Positions 33,565-45,556 of a stretch of DNA of 64,000 bases are shown here, piece after piece; position 1 is the stretch's first letter; each line of letters opens with the position of its first letter. The DNA lies in assembly GCA_003864495.1 (NCBI GenBank), contig ML133457.1, forward strand, positions 682,001 through 746,000. Direction: 5' to 3'. The notes beneath the pieces were generated by a model. It was not told where the DNA came from, made no database searches, and saw only the letters and a program-made list of their open reading frames with translations. The DNA comes from Nemopilema nomurai (Eukaryota; Cnidaria; Scyphozoa; Rhizostomeae; Rhizostomatidae). A program made the position numbers and the translations under genes.

Positions 33565-36232
33565 TCAATTGATTTGTTGAAAAGTTGTGGTACTTCCAAC
33601 ATCCACCTCTAGTCTTCGGTGACGCTCCTTGAAGAACAGCATCATGGGAATGCAAACAACACAGCTTCCCACTAGGGCCCAGTTCATCCACTTTGTGCCT
33701 ACAGCTGGTATCATGGGTAAAGACAAGAATATAAGGCAATAGACATTGTTTGAAAATGTCATGAAACCAGTATTGATCCCCTCAGCCACAGGATAGCTAG
33801 CTTCAACTGACAGCTCAAAAAACAGGGGGATAGCCCCATTGAGGCACAACCCACCAATTACAACTGTGAGATATAGAACGGCCAGGGTTGGTGGAATCAC
33901 CTTTATGCACATTAGAGAGAATACTGTGAAACCAACAGTAGCAAGAATGAACAAGGCAAGCAGAATCTTCTTCATGAAACCACCAAACCAGTCAGCAACA
34001 CTAAAGGGGTGAAAAAAGAACTAATAATATTTTCATGCAATGGATTAGAGTTAGCACAATTAGTCCATGTTTGGACCAGCAACAGTTCAGGACCAAGGCA
34101 TTATTGGAAACACATCACTTCATAGATGGAAGTAGATGAACCACCAATATCTTTTGACACTGGGAAACAAGAAGGCTAATGAAAAGAGAGGTCAAAATTT
34201 ACAGCAACAACTGCACATAGGAGACTGACAATTTTAACAGGTGCCTGTTCTTTTTTTGTATTTTGAGATAATTTTTTATCTTAAACATTGAGTTCTTTGA
34301 CCCTCATTAAGTATAAACGTGATATTGTGTACCACAGAATAAAATAATCACACATTTACAGCACAAAAGATTTTCTACATGTAAGCAATTAATGTACAGT
34401 AGTTAGATTAAGTTTTCAGAAAAAAGCAAGTGATCTTTTCTACTTACAGGGACAGGATAATTCCTGATATGGCACCAGCTATAACTGCCCAAAAGCCAAA
34501 CCAACTTGCTTCATTATTATCAATGTTATATGCTGACAGATTCAAAGCAAGATCTGAACACCATGCACTGTAGACACCAGTTGTGATTCCATACAGAAAA
34601 GCTATCAACTGGAATTGAGGGTTATATATCAGTTGCTTCAATCCTTTTTTGAAATCCAGCCTTTCTAGTGCAGCTGTTGTACTCGGTGGAATCTTTGGCT
34701 TTGCAGGAAACGTGAACAAAACCAAGAAAAATAGCAGGCATGCAATTCCAAATTCTACAATAAGAAGGTTCATTATCTGGTGTGAAATTTTCGCAGCCAC
34801 ACTGCTATGATCCGAATGATTTGTCAAGTTCACCTTAAGCACCTCAATATCTGTAACAAATGCTGGTCCAATGACAAAACTGATAGCTGTCCCAACATAA
34901 GAAGCTAGTGATGCTACTGCGGTTGCAGTTGTTCGTTGGTGTGCAGGAAACCAAGTACTTGAGATGACAGTTGCTGAAGACTGACCAATGGGACCCCCTA
35001 AACCGATAACAAACTGTCCAATGTGAATAAGTGGTGTTGCAACATCAGTCTGGCTTGCCAAAATTCTGAGAGCACAACCAACTGTAATGCAGCCAGCACA
35101 GAGCAGAACTGACTTTCGAAGACCTACAAAAAGGTTTGATTTATTTAAGGTATATATATATAATTTTTATAAGAAGTTTAAAACTTGCTCCATACATTGA
35201 CAAATATTTGGCTTCTGTAGGGCTTGTATTATATCAGAATGCCTACTTGCAATGTATTCAAGTGTAAGGAATACATAGACTTAATCACGGAGAATCTGGA
35301 AACTGCATCTGGTCTTCAAGTGTTTTTTTCAGAGAACAGTTTTTAGAAATAGGAACTGACTCATGTCTCCAACGGGCATAGTGACAAGATGTACATAGCG
35401 CACTGTAAATTGAGATGATGTGATGACATTATTGACATAATGACATGAACCAATGATATCAGCTGCATAGTGCTTGCATTTAGCCATGCAACTAGAAGTA
35501 TTAGCATAGTGAATTCTTATGCCCTGTCTATCACAAAATGTGTACAGCTAATATATTGTTCTGGGTGTTAGGAAATAAATACGAGCCGGAAAACTCTGGA
35601 AACTCCATGAGAAATGTTATTGCTGATTGAGTATATGTATTTGGAATAGGCCAAGCACATATATTTTCAGTATTTGCTTCTGTTCAAATCATTAAGTAAA
35701 TAAATTGCAGCACAATCTTGAAGGCTTTTATTTTGAAGGCTTTTATTTCGACTTAGCGTTGAATTAATCTTTTAGTTCCAAAATAATGTTGGTTCTATTC
35801 AACAGTTTGCTGTTAACTCTCGAAATGCGAGAGCTACAAGGTCGTGAGTTTATTGCGGAAAACTAAATATGTATACTTAGAACGAGATGAGTCCATACCT
35901 TTAACATCTAAAAGCCAAGCGGAAGGGAATACACAAATGACGAAAGTTATCGCTCCCCAGTCAGCCAGCAAGGACACAGTTCCCTTGCTCCATCCGTAAT
36001 TAAACCTTGCACTTTCTTCGATAGGCCCCCATGTGTTCCAGGAAATGTTCTCGATTGCGCCTACCAAAGAAAATAGGCCTAGTATGTACCACCTATACCA
36101 ATAGGCCTTCGTGGGCGAGTGAGGACTCGCGAGTGGTCCATCTCCATAGGAGCCTCTTGTCCCTATCGGTGGAAGACTCTCACTCAAAAGTGGTCTGCTT
36201 TCTTCGTTATACATAATTATCTGCTTGATCAA
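33565..36232 (-). CDS. SLC49A4: SLC49A4/DIRC2-type lysosomal MFS transporter
   Basis: Three minus-strand coding exons, 36232-35899, 35123-34448 and 34000-33565, join in phase. They give 481 residues from the first ATG or 475 from the ATG at 36214; human DIRC2 has 478. Family hallmarks are WNTWGPIEESARFNYGWS after TM1, the WLLDVKGLRKS loop between TM2 and TM3, SSTWFPAHQRTTATAVASL, WFGFWAVIAGAISGI, and IPLFFELSVEASYPVAEGIN near the C-terminus. Human SLC49A4 is a lysosomal membrane protein, reported to be an electrogenic and pyridoxine transporter. The N-terminus EESRPLLSES keeps the acidic dileucine sorting signal seen in the human protein (EERQPLL). The loop VNLTNHSDHS offers N-glycosylation sites where the human protein also has one. 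I prefer ATG 36214 because MYNEESRPLL resembles the human start. Confidence 0.92.
34001..34447 (-). other. intron 2 of SLC49A4
   Basis: The intron of 447 bp is bounded on the minus strand by GTAAGT after 34448 and TTTAG before 34000. It contains only AT-rich sequence; no other feature was seen. Confidence 0.7.
35124..35898 (-). other. intron 1 of SLC49A4
   Basis: The intron of 775 bp has borders GTATGG after 35899 and TTTGTAG before 35123 on the minus strand. A short duplicated word, AAGGCTTTTATTT, occurs twice at about 35720-35750. Nothing else is evident. Confidence 0.7.
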
Positions 36233-36310
36233 GCATAAGTTCTGTACAATTTCAATCTTTAAAGTGAAATTGAAACTTCCTTCTCCTTGTGTGCACGGGT
36301 GTTGTGATGG

Positions 36311-36318
36311 TCACATGA
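36311..36318. promoter_or_regulatory. MiT/TFE-type E-box TCACATGA upstream of SLC49A4
   Basis: TCACATGA in the context GGTCACATGAGCCC lies about 80-100 bp upstream of the SLC49A4 start codon, in a locally CpG-containing patch (36290-36350) that is probably the promoter. MITF/TFEB-family factors bind TCAC(A/G)TGA, and in vertebrates such sites drive lysosomal genes. The site is visible; its use here is inferred. Confidence 0.4.
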
Positions 36319-37728
36319 GCCCGATCGGCCGCGAGCACCGGGGCATAATGTTGCCCGATCCCAGACTTCTGAATTAAAAAGATTGTACTGGAGAAAGCAG
36401 TTCTGATGTCCTTCGCAACTTTCTCAACTCAAATCTTTCTCAAGTTAAGGCTTTTTATGAGTCCAATTTGCTTTCGATACCTCTGCGAAAAAGTTTCACA
36501 ATGTGTAGTTTAAGCAACTTTTTTATAACGAGGCTTGCATATGCCCTTACTAGGAGCAAATTACACCAGTATGAGGTTGATCTTTAAAAAGATGCAATCA
36601 AGAGTTTGAGAACCCTATTTCAATCTTTATTCCTTTCTGTTACTTTCCAGTTTTTCTTTCTTTCTAAGATGTCATTAATCACGTGGCATTTTGAGAGAAA
36701 CATTCTTTGGCATCCTTGGAAATTTCATGGAAATTTGGCATCCATGGAAGTAAGAAAGGCCAACAGTCTCCAGTTACATTATAGGCATCTTCTTGACTCG
36801 TTAGACAAATGAAAAGTTTGGTGGCAAATTATGGCAAATCAAGAGACAATAGATATATAATGTAAAATTGAAAAAACCTATATGCAATCGGTGACTGAGC
36901 CTTACTGCCTTCTCAAAGGTAAATTTGAATAAATCAATGCTGTGACAAATAACTGTTGTTGAATCAAACAGAGTGGATCATATGCTATTGTTTTGCTGCA
37001 TCTAGAGTGGGATTAAGAATCTTTATACGGCCCTTGTTCAGGTATGTCAGCTTCGTATTGCTTGTATTAGGTACCATGTACCATATCGTAAATGAAACCT
37101 TCAATTTCTCAGTCCTACCGGCACTACACTTGATAGTGATTAGAATGTTGCAACAAAAAGTAGTCAAATGAGTCTTTCCATTACTTGCGAAGATAGGCCG
37201 AAACTTGGTCTTGCCTTGCAACTACTGTCTGGAAGTGATTGGTTGCGCCGTAGTAAGAAACTGCGTTGAGTCGCATAGGGACAAGGTATACTGTCAGGGC
37301 TTTAAATGGCTACGGTTTTGAGGGACACTAGAACAATCACTGCAAAAAGTAGGTGAAACACTGTGAGATTTTGCGACCCCTGTTCTATTTCCATGTCATC
37401 TTTAATGTTGCAGCCCCCACGTCTCTGATACAATATTGGATTGTTAAGTGTAACCCGTGGCTATGTGAGAATTCATCTCTTCCATTTGTAGAGTAACTAA
37501 CTTTTGCACTAAGTAACATTTTTAAGGAATGCAGTGAAGGTTTTAGGAACCTCGAGGCCCGGGGCTGAAATAATCTGCGGGGTCATTTTTTGAAAATTAT
37601 TTGATAGCCAAGATAATTCTTCGAGTTATTTTCTATTAAACTGTGCTATAATATCGTACTAAAATACTTCATAATTTATGGAGAAATCGATTTCCTCTTC
37701 TTTCGTCGAAAAGTTGCCTTCCCTATTC

Positions 37729-37800
37729 TGAATGAATAAATGAATGAATGAATAAATGAATGAACGAATGAATGAATGAATGAATGAATGAATGAATGAA
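37729..37800. repeat. (GAAT)n microsatellite
   Basis: About eighteen GAAT units, with a few AAAT and GAAC interruptions in the first half and perfect units in the second half. Confidence 0.95.
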
Positions 37801-38983
37801 GGGCAAACCACTGAACTACGTATCCAAAATTGATTTGGGGATAGGGGGATACAACTTTACAGAGATAGTATAGAGTAGGTAGTTATGAATATTAAATGTT
37901 GTCTCAACAATTTTGCTTAGGATTACAGATAATATTATTTTTCTTACATATGATAAACATGAACATTTTTGAAGCTACATCAAGTGACAGAAGATAACAA
38001 TATATATTTCGATAATAACAAGTATAAGTAATATACTTACTTTGCATTCAGGTCTACTTTCTAGGAAACTTTTGAAACAATTCCCTTCTCTTGTAATATG
38101 AAATGTTGTCAACAATAGTTTTGAAATTTCTGTGCTCAAACATCTCATGGTTATTATTCCGATTATTGTGCTTTATTATGAAGATCTTTTGACGAATTCT
38201 TGGGCATTCAAAAGCCCCTTTCACACGCTCTTATGTTGTAGCACGCTTCTTTTGTCTTTTTTAACATAGAACATAAGCAAGACATGGATCTTTATTTACA
38301 TAATCTAGACATATATTTTGTCAAAATCAAAATTTAAGTATTGCATAGTTATTCTTTGGGATTACATACAATTTTAAAAAAGTGGTATATTCTGTGTGAA
38401 TTTGCTCGCCGAAAGCCTTTCTATTATACTCTGCTAATTATAAACATCTACGCCAACAAATTAACCTTTCTTTATGTAGATCAGGTTTAATCAATATGTA
38501 AACAAACTACTTATAAAATCTGCATTTTTTTAAAGTTAAGCAAAACAACACCAAAAATGTCATACCGCATTGTGAAACTTGAGGGCTCAAACATCTTAAG
38601 GTTATTATTCCGATGATAATGAAGATCTGTCTTAATTACTGCTACTGTTGGCATATACTACTTCTTATTAAAACATCTTTCAAGCAATTTCAGTGTCACT
38701 CTAAATGCAGCATTTTGACTTCAGTCTAGGGCTTTGATCATCACCTTCAACCGGTAAGTGCTTGTGCCTAACTGATTGAAACTCATTTTGGTGAATCTGG
38801 TAAATGAGGTGGTAAATATCCTTACTGGGATGGTATTATCCTAGTTTTATTCTTATTTTAGTAATACCCTAGAACTTGTTCGGTGTTCAAGGCTGTTGTT
38901 TTCAAGAAAAATGTTCGTGCATCTTTTTCAGAACATCGGCTTTCATCCAAATCATATTGAGATATTGTTCCGGATAGAAGAAC

Positions 38984-40084
38984 TTGCTTTCGTGCCACTA
39001 TTGGTCTGACATCACAACCATGAATGCAACGCCAACACTTGATGCTACTTGCCGCAGTGTTTGTCCAGATTTGTCCCACTTTTCCCTGTCCCATAGACTT
39101 GCACTCGGTATCTTACTTGCAGCTCTTGTGCCAGTTACCGTATGTTGCAATTGGATCTTGCTGATGGGCCTAATTCGCATCAAATCGAATGGTTCAAAAA
39201 TGCTGGTCGTTTTCCTTTGCTTAAATGACCTGTTGATTGGAGTTATATTGGTGCCACTTTGCAGTGCTTATGTGATGTCGCCTACCGTACAAGCAAGCTG
39301 CATGGCTAAATTTGCTGTACAGTTCTTCACATACGCCCTTCTATCCGTGGACTTTGCAGTAGTGCTAGCTATTGGCATAGAACGGCTCATCGTCTTGAAG
39401 TACCCCATGCAAAACATGTTCTATCGGTGGCAGCAGTCCCGGAAGTATGTCCTGTTATTCATAGTTTTGAGCGCATTGCTATTGTCTTCCAGCACTGTTG
39501 TTGTTGCCTTGTACAGTAATGGGTTCTACATCTTTAGCTTTATACTTTCAGCTGGGTTAGTGGTTCTTTCGATCATTCTTGTGAGCTCCTATTATGCAGT
39601 TTATCGTCATGTAAACAACAGTGTAAAGAAATTGTACAGCGGACAAAATAACCGCATCCAGTCAAGGTCCAGACAACTTAGGCATGACATGGCACTCTCA
39701 AAGTCCATCGTTGTCATTCTGTCAGTCCAATTGTCAACTTGGACTCCTTATTTCATCATTGTGCTATTTTGGAATTGGCAGAAACTTAAAGGTGGAACTT
39801 CGACACAATTATATGACACAATTATAACCTGGTCATTTTTGCTACTGTATATTAATGCAAGCGCCAATGCGTTTGTTTACTCATTTTACAATCGACCATT
39901 AAGACAGCATCTTGTGGCAAGGTACTCGTGCTTACTGAGATGTATGACCTACGGAAACCCTGTGAGTGAAGTTTCCATGGAAACAGGGAGCAGAAACGAG
40001 GATCATAACAAGGCTGCAGAACTCAGAGGCAGTGATCAAGCACAGAGGTCAGGGATTGCCTTAGTTCGAATTGTGCGAAGCTAG
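38984..40084 (+). CDS. single-exon rhodopsin-family (class A) GPCR, orphan
   Basis: An intronless frame of 366 codons with seven hydrophobic segments. TM1 keeps the conserved Asn (CCNWILLMG, N56). TM2 has LNDLLIG (D82). The TM3 extracellular Cys is C106. The TM3 end reads GIERL (133-135) in place of DRY. TM6 has STWTPY (251-256) in place of CWxP. TM7 ends NAFVYSFYNRPLRQH, a variant of NPxxY plus helix 8, followed by Cys 316 and 320 that could be palmitoylated. The second extracellular loop (about 177-183) is short and has no Cys, so the usual TM3-loop disulfide cannot form. ATG 39020 (MNATPTLDATC, with an N-glycosylation site) is an alternative start and better fits a receptor N-terminus. Family-level ligand cannot be assigned; it resembles the divergent amine/melatonin-like orphan receptors common in cnidarians. 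Confidence 0.88.
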   Translation: MLSCHYWSDITTMNATPTLDATCRSVCPDLSHFSLSHRLALGILLAALVPVTVCCNWILLMGLIRIKSNGSKMLVVFLCLNDLLIGVILVPLCSAYVMSPTVQASCMAKFAVQFFTYALLSVDFAVVLAIGIERLIVLKYPMQNMFYRWQQSRKYVLLFIVLSALLLSSSTVVVALYSNGFYIFSFILSAGLVVLSIILVSSYYAVYRHVNNSVKKLYSGQNNRIQSRSRQLRHDMALSKSIVVILSVQLSTWTPYFIIVLFWNWQKLKGGTSTQLYDTIITWSFLLLYINASANAFVYSFYNRPLRQHLVARYSCLLRCMTYGNPVSEVSMETGSRNEDHNKAAELRGSDQAQRSGIALVRIVRS

Positions 40085-40427
40085 AGATGTAAAAAGACCC
40101 CAGAAACGATACATGCTTCTGGTTTATAGAAGGTATATAACGCGACGAGACCATGTCAACATAGAGTTCTGACGATTGATTTAACTTCTAAAACTTGTAA
40201 ACAGTCTTTCTATCATTTCAACTCAAGCACCATAATGAAATGCTTCTAGGCACGTTGTTTGCACAGCAACTATAAATGGCAAGAGCCAATCTTGCTTTTT
40301 TAAGAAAAGAGTTGTGAATTTGTTGCACATAGTGTATATTGGTTTATTAGTAGTTGTTTAGTATTCACGCCTAATGTTACCATCCATTATTTTTCACCTC
40401 AGATTTTTTGGCTAATAAGATTAGCAT

Positions 40428-43400
40428 CACTTCTTTAGGTGTGTTACATTTCATTCCACTTGCTGCAGAGTAAAGAAAATACCTGTTTTTGGCTGGGTTC
40501 ATTCGGCCCTCGAAAAGCAAGGCTATAGCCTTACCAAAATGCCCAATTTTGATCTGAAAATCTCTTTGCCTAAATATCATCTCAGTAGTGTCTAGGATGG
40601 ACTGGGATGCTTTAGGTGTGCTGCGCTTGATTCTTTTTGCCGTAAAGAAAAGCAAAAGCCTGTTTTTGGTTGAGTTCATTCGGTCCTCAAAAAGCAAGGC
40701 TATAGCCTTACCAAAATGCCCATTTTTGACCTGAAAATTTTATTGCCTAAATATCATCTCAGTAGTGTCTACTATGGACAGGGATGCTTTAGGTGTGCTG
40801 CGCTTGATTTTTTTTGCTATAGAAGAAAGCAAAAGCCTGTTTTTGATTGGGTTCATTTGGTCCTCAAAAGGCAAGGCTATAGCCTTACCAAAATGCCCAT
40901 TTTTGACCTGAAAATTTTATTGCCTAAATATCATCTCAGTAGTGTCTAAGATGGACAAGGATGCTTTAGGTGTGCTGCGCTTGATTTTTTTTGCTATAGA
41001 AGAAAGCAAAAGCCTGTTTTTGATTGGGTTCATTTGGTCCTCAAAAAGCAAGGCTATAGCCTTACCAAAATGCCTATTTTTGACCTGAAAATTTTATTGC
41101 CTAAATATCATCTCAGTAGTGTCTAGGATGGACTGGGATGCTTTAGGTGTGCTGCGCTTGATTTTTTTTGCTGTAGAAGAAAGCAAAAGCCTGTTTTTGG
41201 TTGGGTTCATTCGGTCCTCAAAAAGCAAGGCTAAAGCCTTACCAAAATGCCCATTTTTGACCTGAAAATTTTATTGCCTAAATATCATCTCAGTAGTGTC
41301 TAAGATGGACAAGGATGCTTTAGGTATGCTGCGCTTGATTTTTTTTGCTGTAGAAGAAAGCAAAAGCCTGTTTTTGGATGGGTTCATTCAGTCCTCAAAA
41401 AGCAAGGCTATAGCCTTACCAAAATGCCTATTTTTGACCTGAAAATTTTATTGCCTATCATCTTCATCTCAGTAGTGTCTAGGATGGACTGGGATGCTTT
41501 AGGTGTGCTGCGCTTGATTTTTTTGCGTAGAAAAAGCAAAAGCCTGTTTTTGGTTGGGTTCATTCGGTCCTCAAAAAGCAAGGCTATAGCCTTACCAAAA
41601 TGCCCATTTTTGACCTGAAAATTTTATTGCCTAAATATCATCTCAGTAGTGTCTAGGATGGACTGGGATGCTTTAGGTGTGCTGCGCTTGATTTTTTTGC
41701 GTAAAGAAAGCAAAAGCCTGTTTTTGGATGGGTTCATTCAGTCCTCAAAAAGCAAGGCTATAGCCTTACCAAAATGCCTATTTTTGACCTGAAAATTTTA
41801 TTGCCTAAATATCATCTCAGTAGTGTCTAGGATGGACTGGGATGCTTTAGGTGTGCTGCGCTTGTTTTTTTTGCTGTAGAAGAAAGCAAAAGCCTGTTTT
41901 TGGTTGGGTTCATTTGGTCCTCAAAAAGCAAGGCTATAGCCTTACCAAAATGCCCATTTTTGACCTGAAAATTTTATTGCCTAAATATCATCTCAGTAGT
42001 GTCTAGATGGACAGGATGCTTTAGGTGTGCTGCGCTTGATTTTTTTTGCTGTAGAAGAAAGCAAAAGCCTGTTTTTGGTTGGGTTCATTTGGTCCTCAAA
42101 AAGCAAGGCTATAGCCTTACCAAAATGCCCATTTTTGACCTGAAAATTTTATTGCCTAAATATCATCTCAGTAGTGTCTAGGATGGACTGGGATGCTTTA
42201 GGTGTGCTGCGCTTGATTCTTTTTGTCGTAAAGAAAAGCAAAAGCCTGTTTTTGGTTGGGTTCATTCGGTCCTCAAAAAGCAAGGCTATAGCCTTACCAA
42301 AATGCCCATTTTTGACCTGAAAATTTTATTGCCTAAATATCATCTCAGTAGTGTCTAGATGGACAGGATGCTTTAGGTGTGCTGCGCTTGATTTTTTTTG
42401 CTGTAGAAGAAAGCAAAAGCCTGTTTTTGGTTGGGTTCATTTGGTCCTCAAAAAGCAAGGCTATAGCCTTACCAAAATGCCCATTTTTGACCTGAAAATT
42501 TTATTGCCTAAATATCATCTCAGTAGTGTCTAAGATGGACAAGGATGCTTTAGGTGTGCTGCGCTTGATTTTTTTGCGTAAAGGAAAGCAAAAGCCTGTT
42601 TTGGTTGGGTTCATCGGTCCTCAAAAAGCAAGGCTATAGCCTTACCAAAATGCCCATTTTTGACCTGAAAATTTTATTGCCTAAATATCATCTCAGTAGT
42701 GTCTAGATGGACAGGATGCTTTAGGTGTGCTGCGCTTGATTTTTTTTGCTGTAGAAGAAAGCAAAAGCCTGTTTTTGGTTGGGTTCATTTGGTCCTCAAA
42801 AAGCAAGGCTATAGCCTTACCAAAATGCCTATTTTTGACCTGAAAATTTTATTGCCTAAATATCATCTCAGTAGTGTCTAGGATGGACTGGGATGCTTTA
42901 GGTGTGCTGCGCTTGATTTTTTTTGCTGTAGAAGAAAGCAAAAGCCTGTTTTTGGTTGGGTTCATTTGGTCCTCAAAAAGCAAGGCTATAGCCTTACCAA
43001 AATGCCCATTTTTGACCTGAAAATTTTATTGCCTAAATATCATCTCAGTAGTGTCTAGGATGGACTGGGATGCTTTAGGTGTTCTGCGCTTGATTTTTTT
43101 TGCTGTAGAAGAAAGCAAAAGCCTGTTTTTGGTTGGGTTCATTTGGTCCTCAAAAAGCAAGGCTATAGCCTTACCAAAATGCCCATTTTTGACCTGAAAA
43201 TTTTATTGCCTAAATATCATCTCAGTAGTGTCTAAGATGGACAAGGATGCTTTAGGTGTGCTGCGCTTGATTTTTTTTGCTGTAGAAGAAAGCAAAAGCC
43301 TGTTTTTGGTTGGGTTCATTTGGTCCTCAAAAAGCAAGGCTATAGCCTTACCAAAATGCCCATTTTTGACCTGAAAATTTTATTGCCTAAATATCATCTC

Positions 43401-44990
43401 AGTAGTGTCTAGGATGGACTGGGATGCTTTAGGTGTGCTGCGCTTGATTTTTTTTGCTGTAGAAGAAAGCAAAAGCCTGTTTTTGGTTGGGTTCATTTGG
43501 TCCTCAAAAAGCAAGGCTATAGCCTTACCAAAATGCCCATTTTTGACCTGAAAATTTTATTGCCTAAATATCATCTCAGTAGTGTCTAGGATGGACTGGG
43601 ATGCTTTAGGTGTTCTGCGCTTGATTTTTTTGCTGTAGAAGAAAGCAAAAGCCTGTTTTTGGTTGGGTTCATTTGTCCTCAAAAAGCAAGGCTATAGCCT
43701 TACCAAAATGCCCATTTTTGACCTGAAAATTTTATTGCCTAAATATCATCTCAGTAGTGTCTAGGATGGACTGGGATGCTTTAGGTGTGCTGCGCTTGAT
43801 TTTTTTGCTGTAAAGAAAGCAAAAGCCTGTTTTTGGTTGGGTTCATTTGGTCCTCAAAAAGCAAGGCTATAGCCTTACCAAAATGCCCATTTTTGACCTG
43901 AAAATTTTATTGCCTAAATATCATCTCAGTAGTGTCTAGATGGACAGGGATGCTTTAGGTGTGCTGCGCTTGATTTTTTTTGCTGTAGAAGAAAGCAAAA
44001 GCCTGTTTTTGGATGGGTCATTCTCCTCAAAAAGCAAGGCTATAGCCTTACCAAAATGCCCATTTTTGACCTGAAAATTTTATTGCCTAAATATCATCTC
44101 AGTAGTGTCTAGGATGGACTGGGATGCTTTAGGTGTGCTGCGCTTGATTTTTTTGTCGTAAAGAAAGCAAAAGCCTGTTTTTGGTTGGGTTCATTCGGTC
44201 CTCAAAAAGCAAGGCTATAGCCTTACCAAAATGCCCATTTTTGACCTGAAAATTTTATTGCCTAAATATCATCTCAGTAGTGTCTAGGATGGACTGGGAT
44301 GCTTCCGGTGTGTTGCATCTTGATTCTTTTTGCTTCAGAGTAGTGGAAAAGCCTGTTTTTGGATGGGTTCATTCGGACCTCGATAATCAAGAATATAGCC
44401 TTACCAAAATGCCCATTTTTGACCTGAAAATTTTATTGCCTAAATATCATCTCAGTAGTGTCTAGGATGGACGGGGATGCTTTAGGTGTGCTGCGCTTGA
44501 TTTTCTTTGCTGTAGAAGAAAGCAAAAGCCTGTTTTTGGTTGGGTTCATTTGGTCCTCAAAAAGCAAGGCTATAGCCTTACCAAAATGCCTATTTTTGAC
44601 CTGAAAATTTTATTGCCTAAATATCATCTCAGTAGTTTCTAGGTTGGAAAGGGGTGCTTTAGGTGTGCTGCGCTTAATTCTTTTTGCTTCAGACTAAAGG
44701 AAAAGCTTGTTTTTGGATGGGTTCATTCAGTCCTCGAAAAGCAAGTCTATAGCCTTACCAAAATGCCCAATTTTGATCTGAAATATTTATTGTCAAATAT
44801 TCCTTTAATAGTTTCTAGGCCCGACAGGGTTACATGACGTTTTCTTCAACTTATTCTTCTTTGAATGTCTGTTTTTGTTTGGTTTTTTTCGGCCCTCAAG
44901 AGCCAAGGTTATAGCCCTACCAAAATGTCAATTTTGGGCTTTAACTTTTTCATGTCCAAATATTCCCACTGTAAAGTTTAGGATTGATAA
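40428..44990. repeat. 26-copy satellite, about 176-bp unit, with internal palindrome
   Basis: The landmark CAAGGCTATAGCC recurs at 40518, 40695, 40872, 41049, 41227, 41403 and so on to 44742 and 44903. Twenty-six landmarks are spaced almost always 173-178 bp. Central units are nearly identical; the first unit and the last three or four are clearly diverged. Nearly every unit holds AAGGCTATAGCCTT, a perfect 14-bp palindrome, next to ACCAAAATGCCCATTTTTGA. Around 42000-42880 two unit types alternate, producing a dimeric period of about 350 bp. Frames of about 60 codons (for example 41999-42181, 42351-42533, 42699-42881) arise from the repeat and are not regarded as genes. Confidence 0.95.
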
Positions 44991-45429
44991 GGATGGTTAA
45001 GATTTGCTTAATTTGATTCGATTCCATTTGCTTACTTTACTGACTGAAGTAGATTATATTAGTTTAGTCTACAGATTAGATTTTCTACTGATAAACGCTT
45101 TAGAAGTGCTTTGTTTCTTTTTTTTTTAATGTTACCTAGTCGTCGTTTTTAAGTTAAACATTGTATGAGTCAAAATTAAATGCATTGCATTTCCTTGTGT
45201 TGGCTATAGTAAAGCTATAGTCATGACTTCCTAACTTCATTCGACGAGGTTTTTTTGCGTTGCCGATCTTGTTTAATTTTTGTCTGCAAACGAATATTTT
45301 TAAAAATTATTGTTGTTTTTGGAATTTTATTGAAGATTTCCTAATGCGCTTTCTAATTATGTACACCTTATCTTTGCCTCGGTTTGGTTCTTTTCTCGAG
45401 TTATAGCCTCTTGTTCACCGCGTCAATAT

Positions 45430-45438
45430 GGCGGGAAA
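45430..45438 (+). promoter_or_regulatory. E2F-type site (GGCGGGAAA) upstream of FANCA
   Basis: GGCGGGAAA is the complement of TTTCCCGCC, a strong match to the E2F consensus TTTSSCGC. It lies about 120 bp before the FANCA start codon, inside CAATATGGCGGGAAAC, which also resembles a YY1 core. S-phase control by E2F is known for vertebrate Fanconi genes, so the position is sensible. Function is inferred. Confidence 0.45.
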
Positions 45439-45556
45439 CTTTCTCCCGGACTTATGTTGTGGAAGTTGTGCTTGAATGTTGCTAAAGACATGGTGACGAG
45501 CACTATAGTTACCCAAACTAGGTAACTGAAACCGTATCTGGAAGTTTTGAGGTGCT

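Larger units (their letters stand above)
36233..38983. other. intergenic region between SLC49A4 and the GPCR
   Basis: The SLC49A4 promoter side is followed by AT-rich DNA with short frames only. A GAAT microsatellite lies at 37729-37800. No exon with paired splice signals was recognised. Confidence 0.5.

Noticed and set aside
41999..42881. Three identical 60-codon frames that could suggest a repeated gene
   Set aside because: They are produced by the satellite unit, stop in each unit, and lack start context, splice sites or protein-like conservation beyond the DNA identity.
40428..44990. Regular spacing resembling a CRISPR-like array
   Set aside because: The whole unit is repeated without unique spacers, and the genome is eukaryotic.
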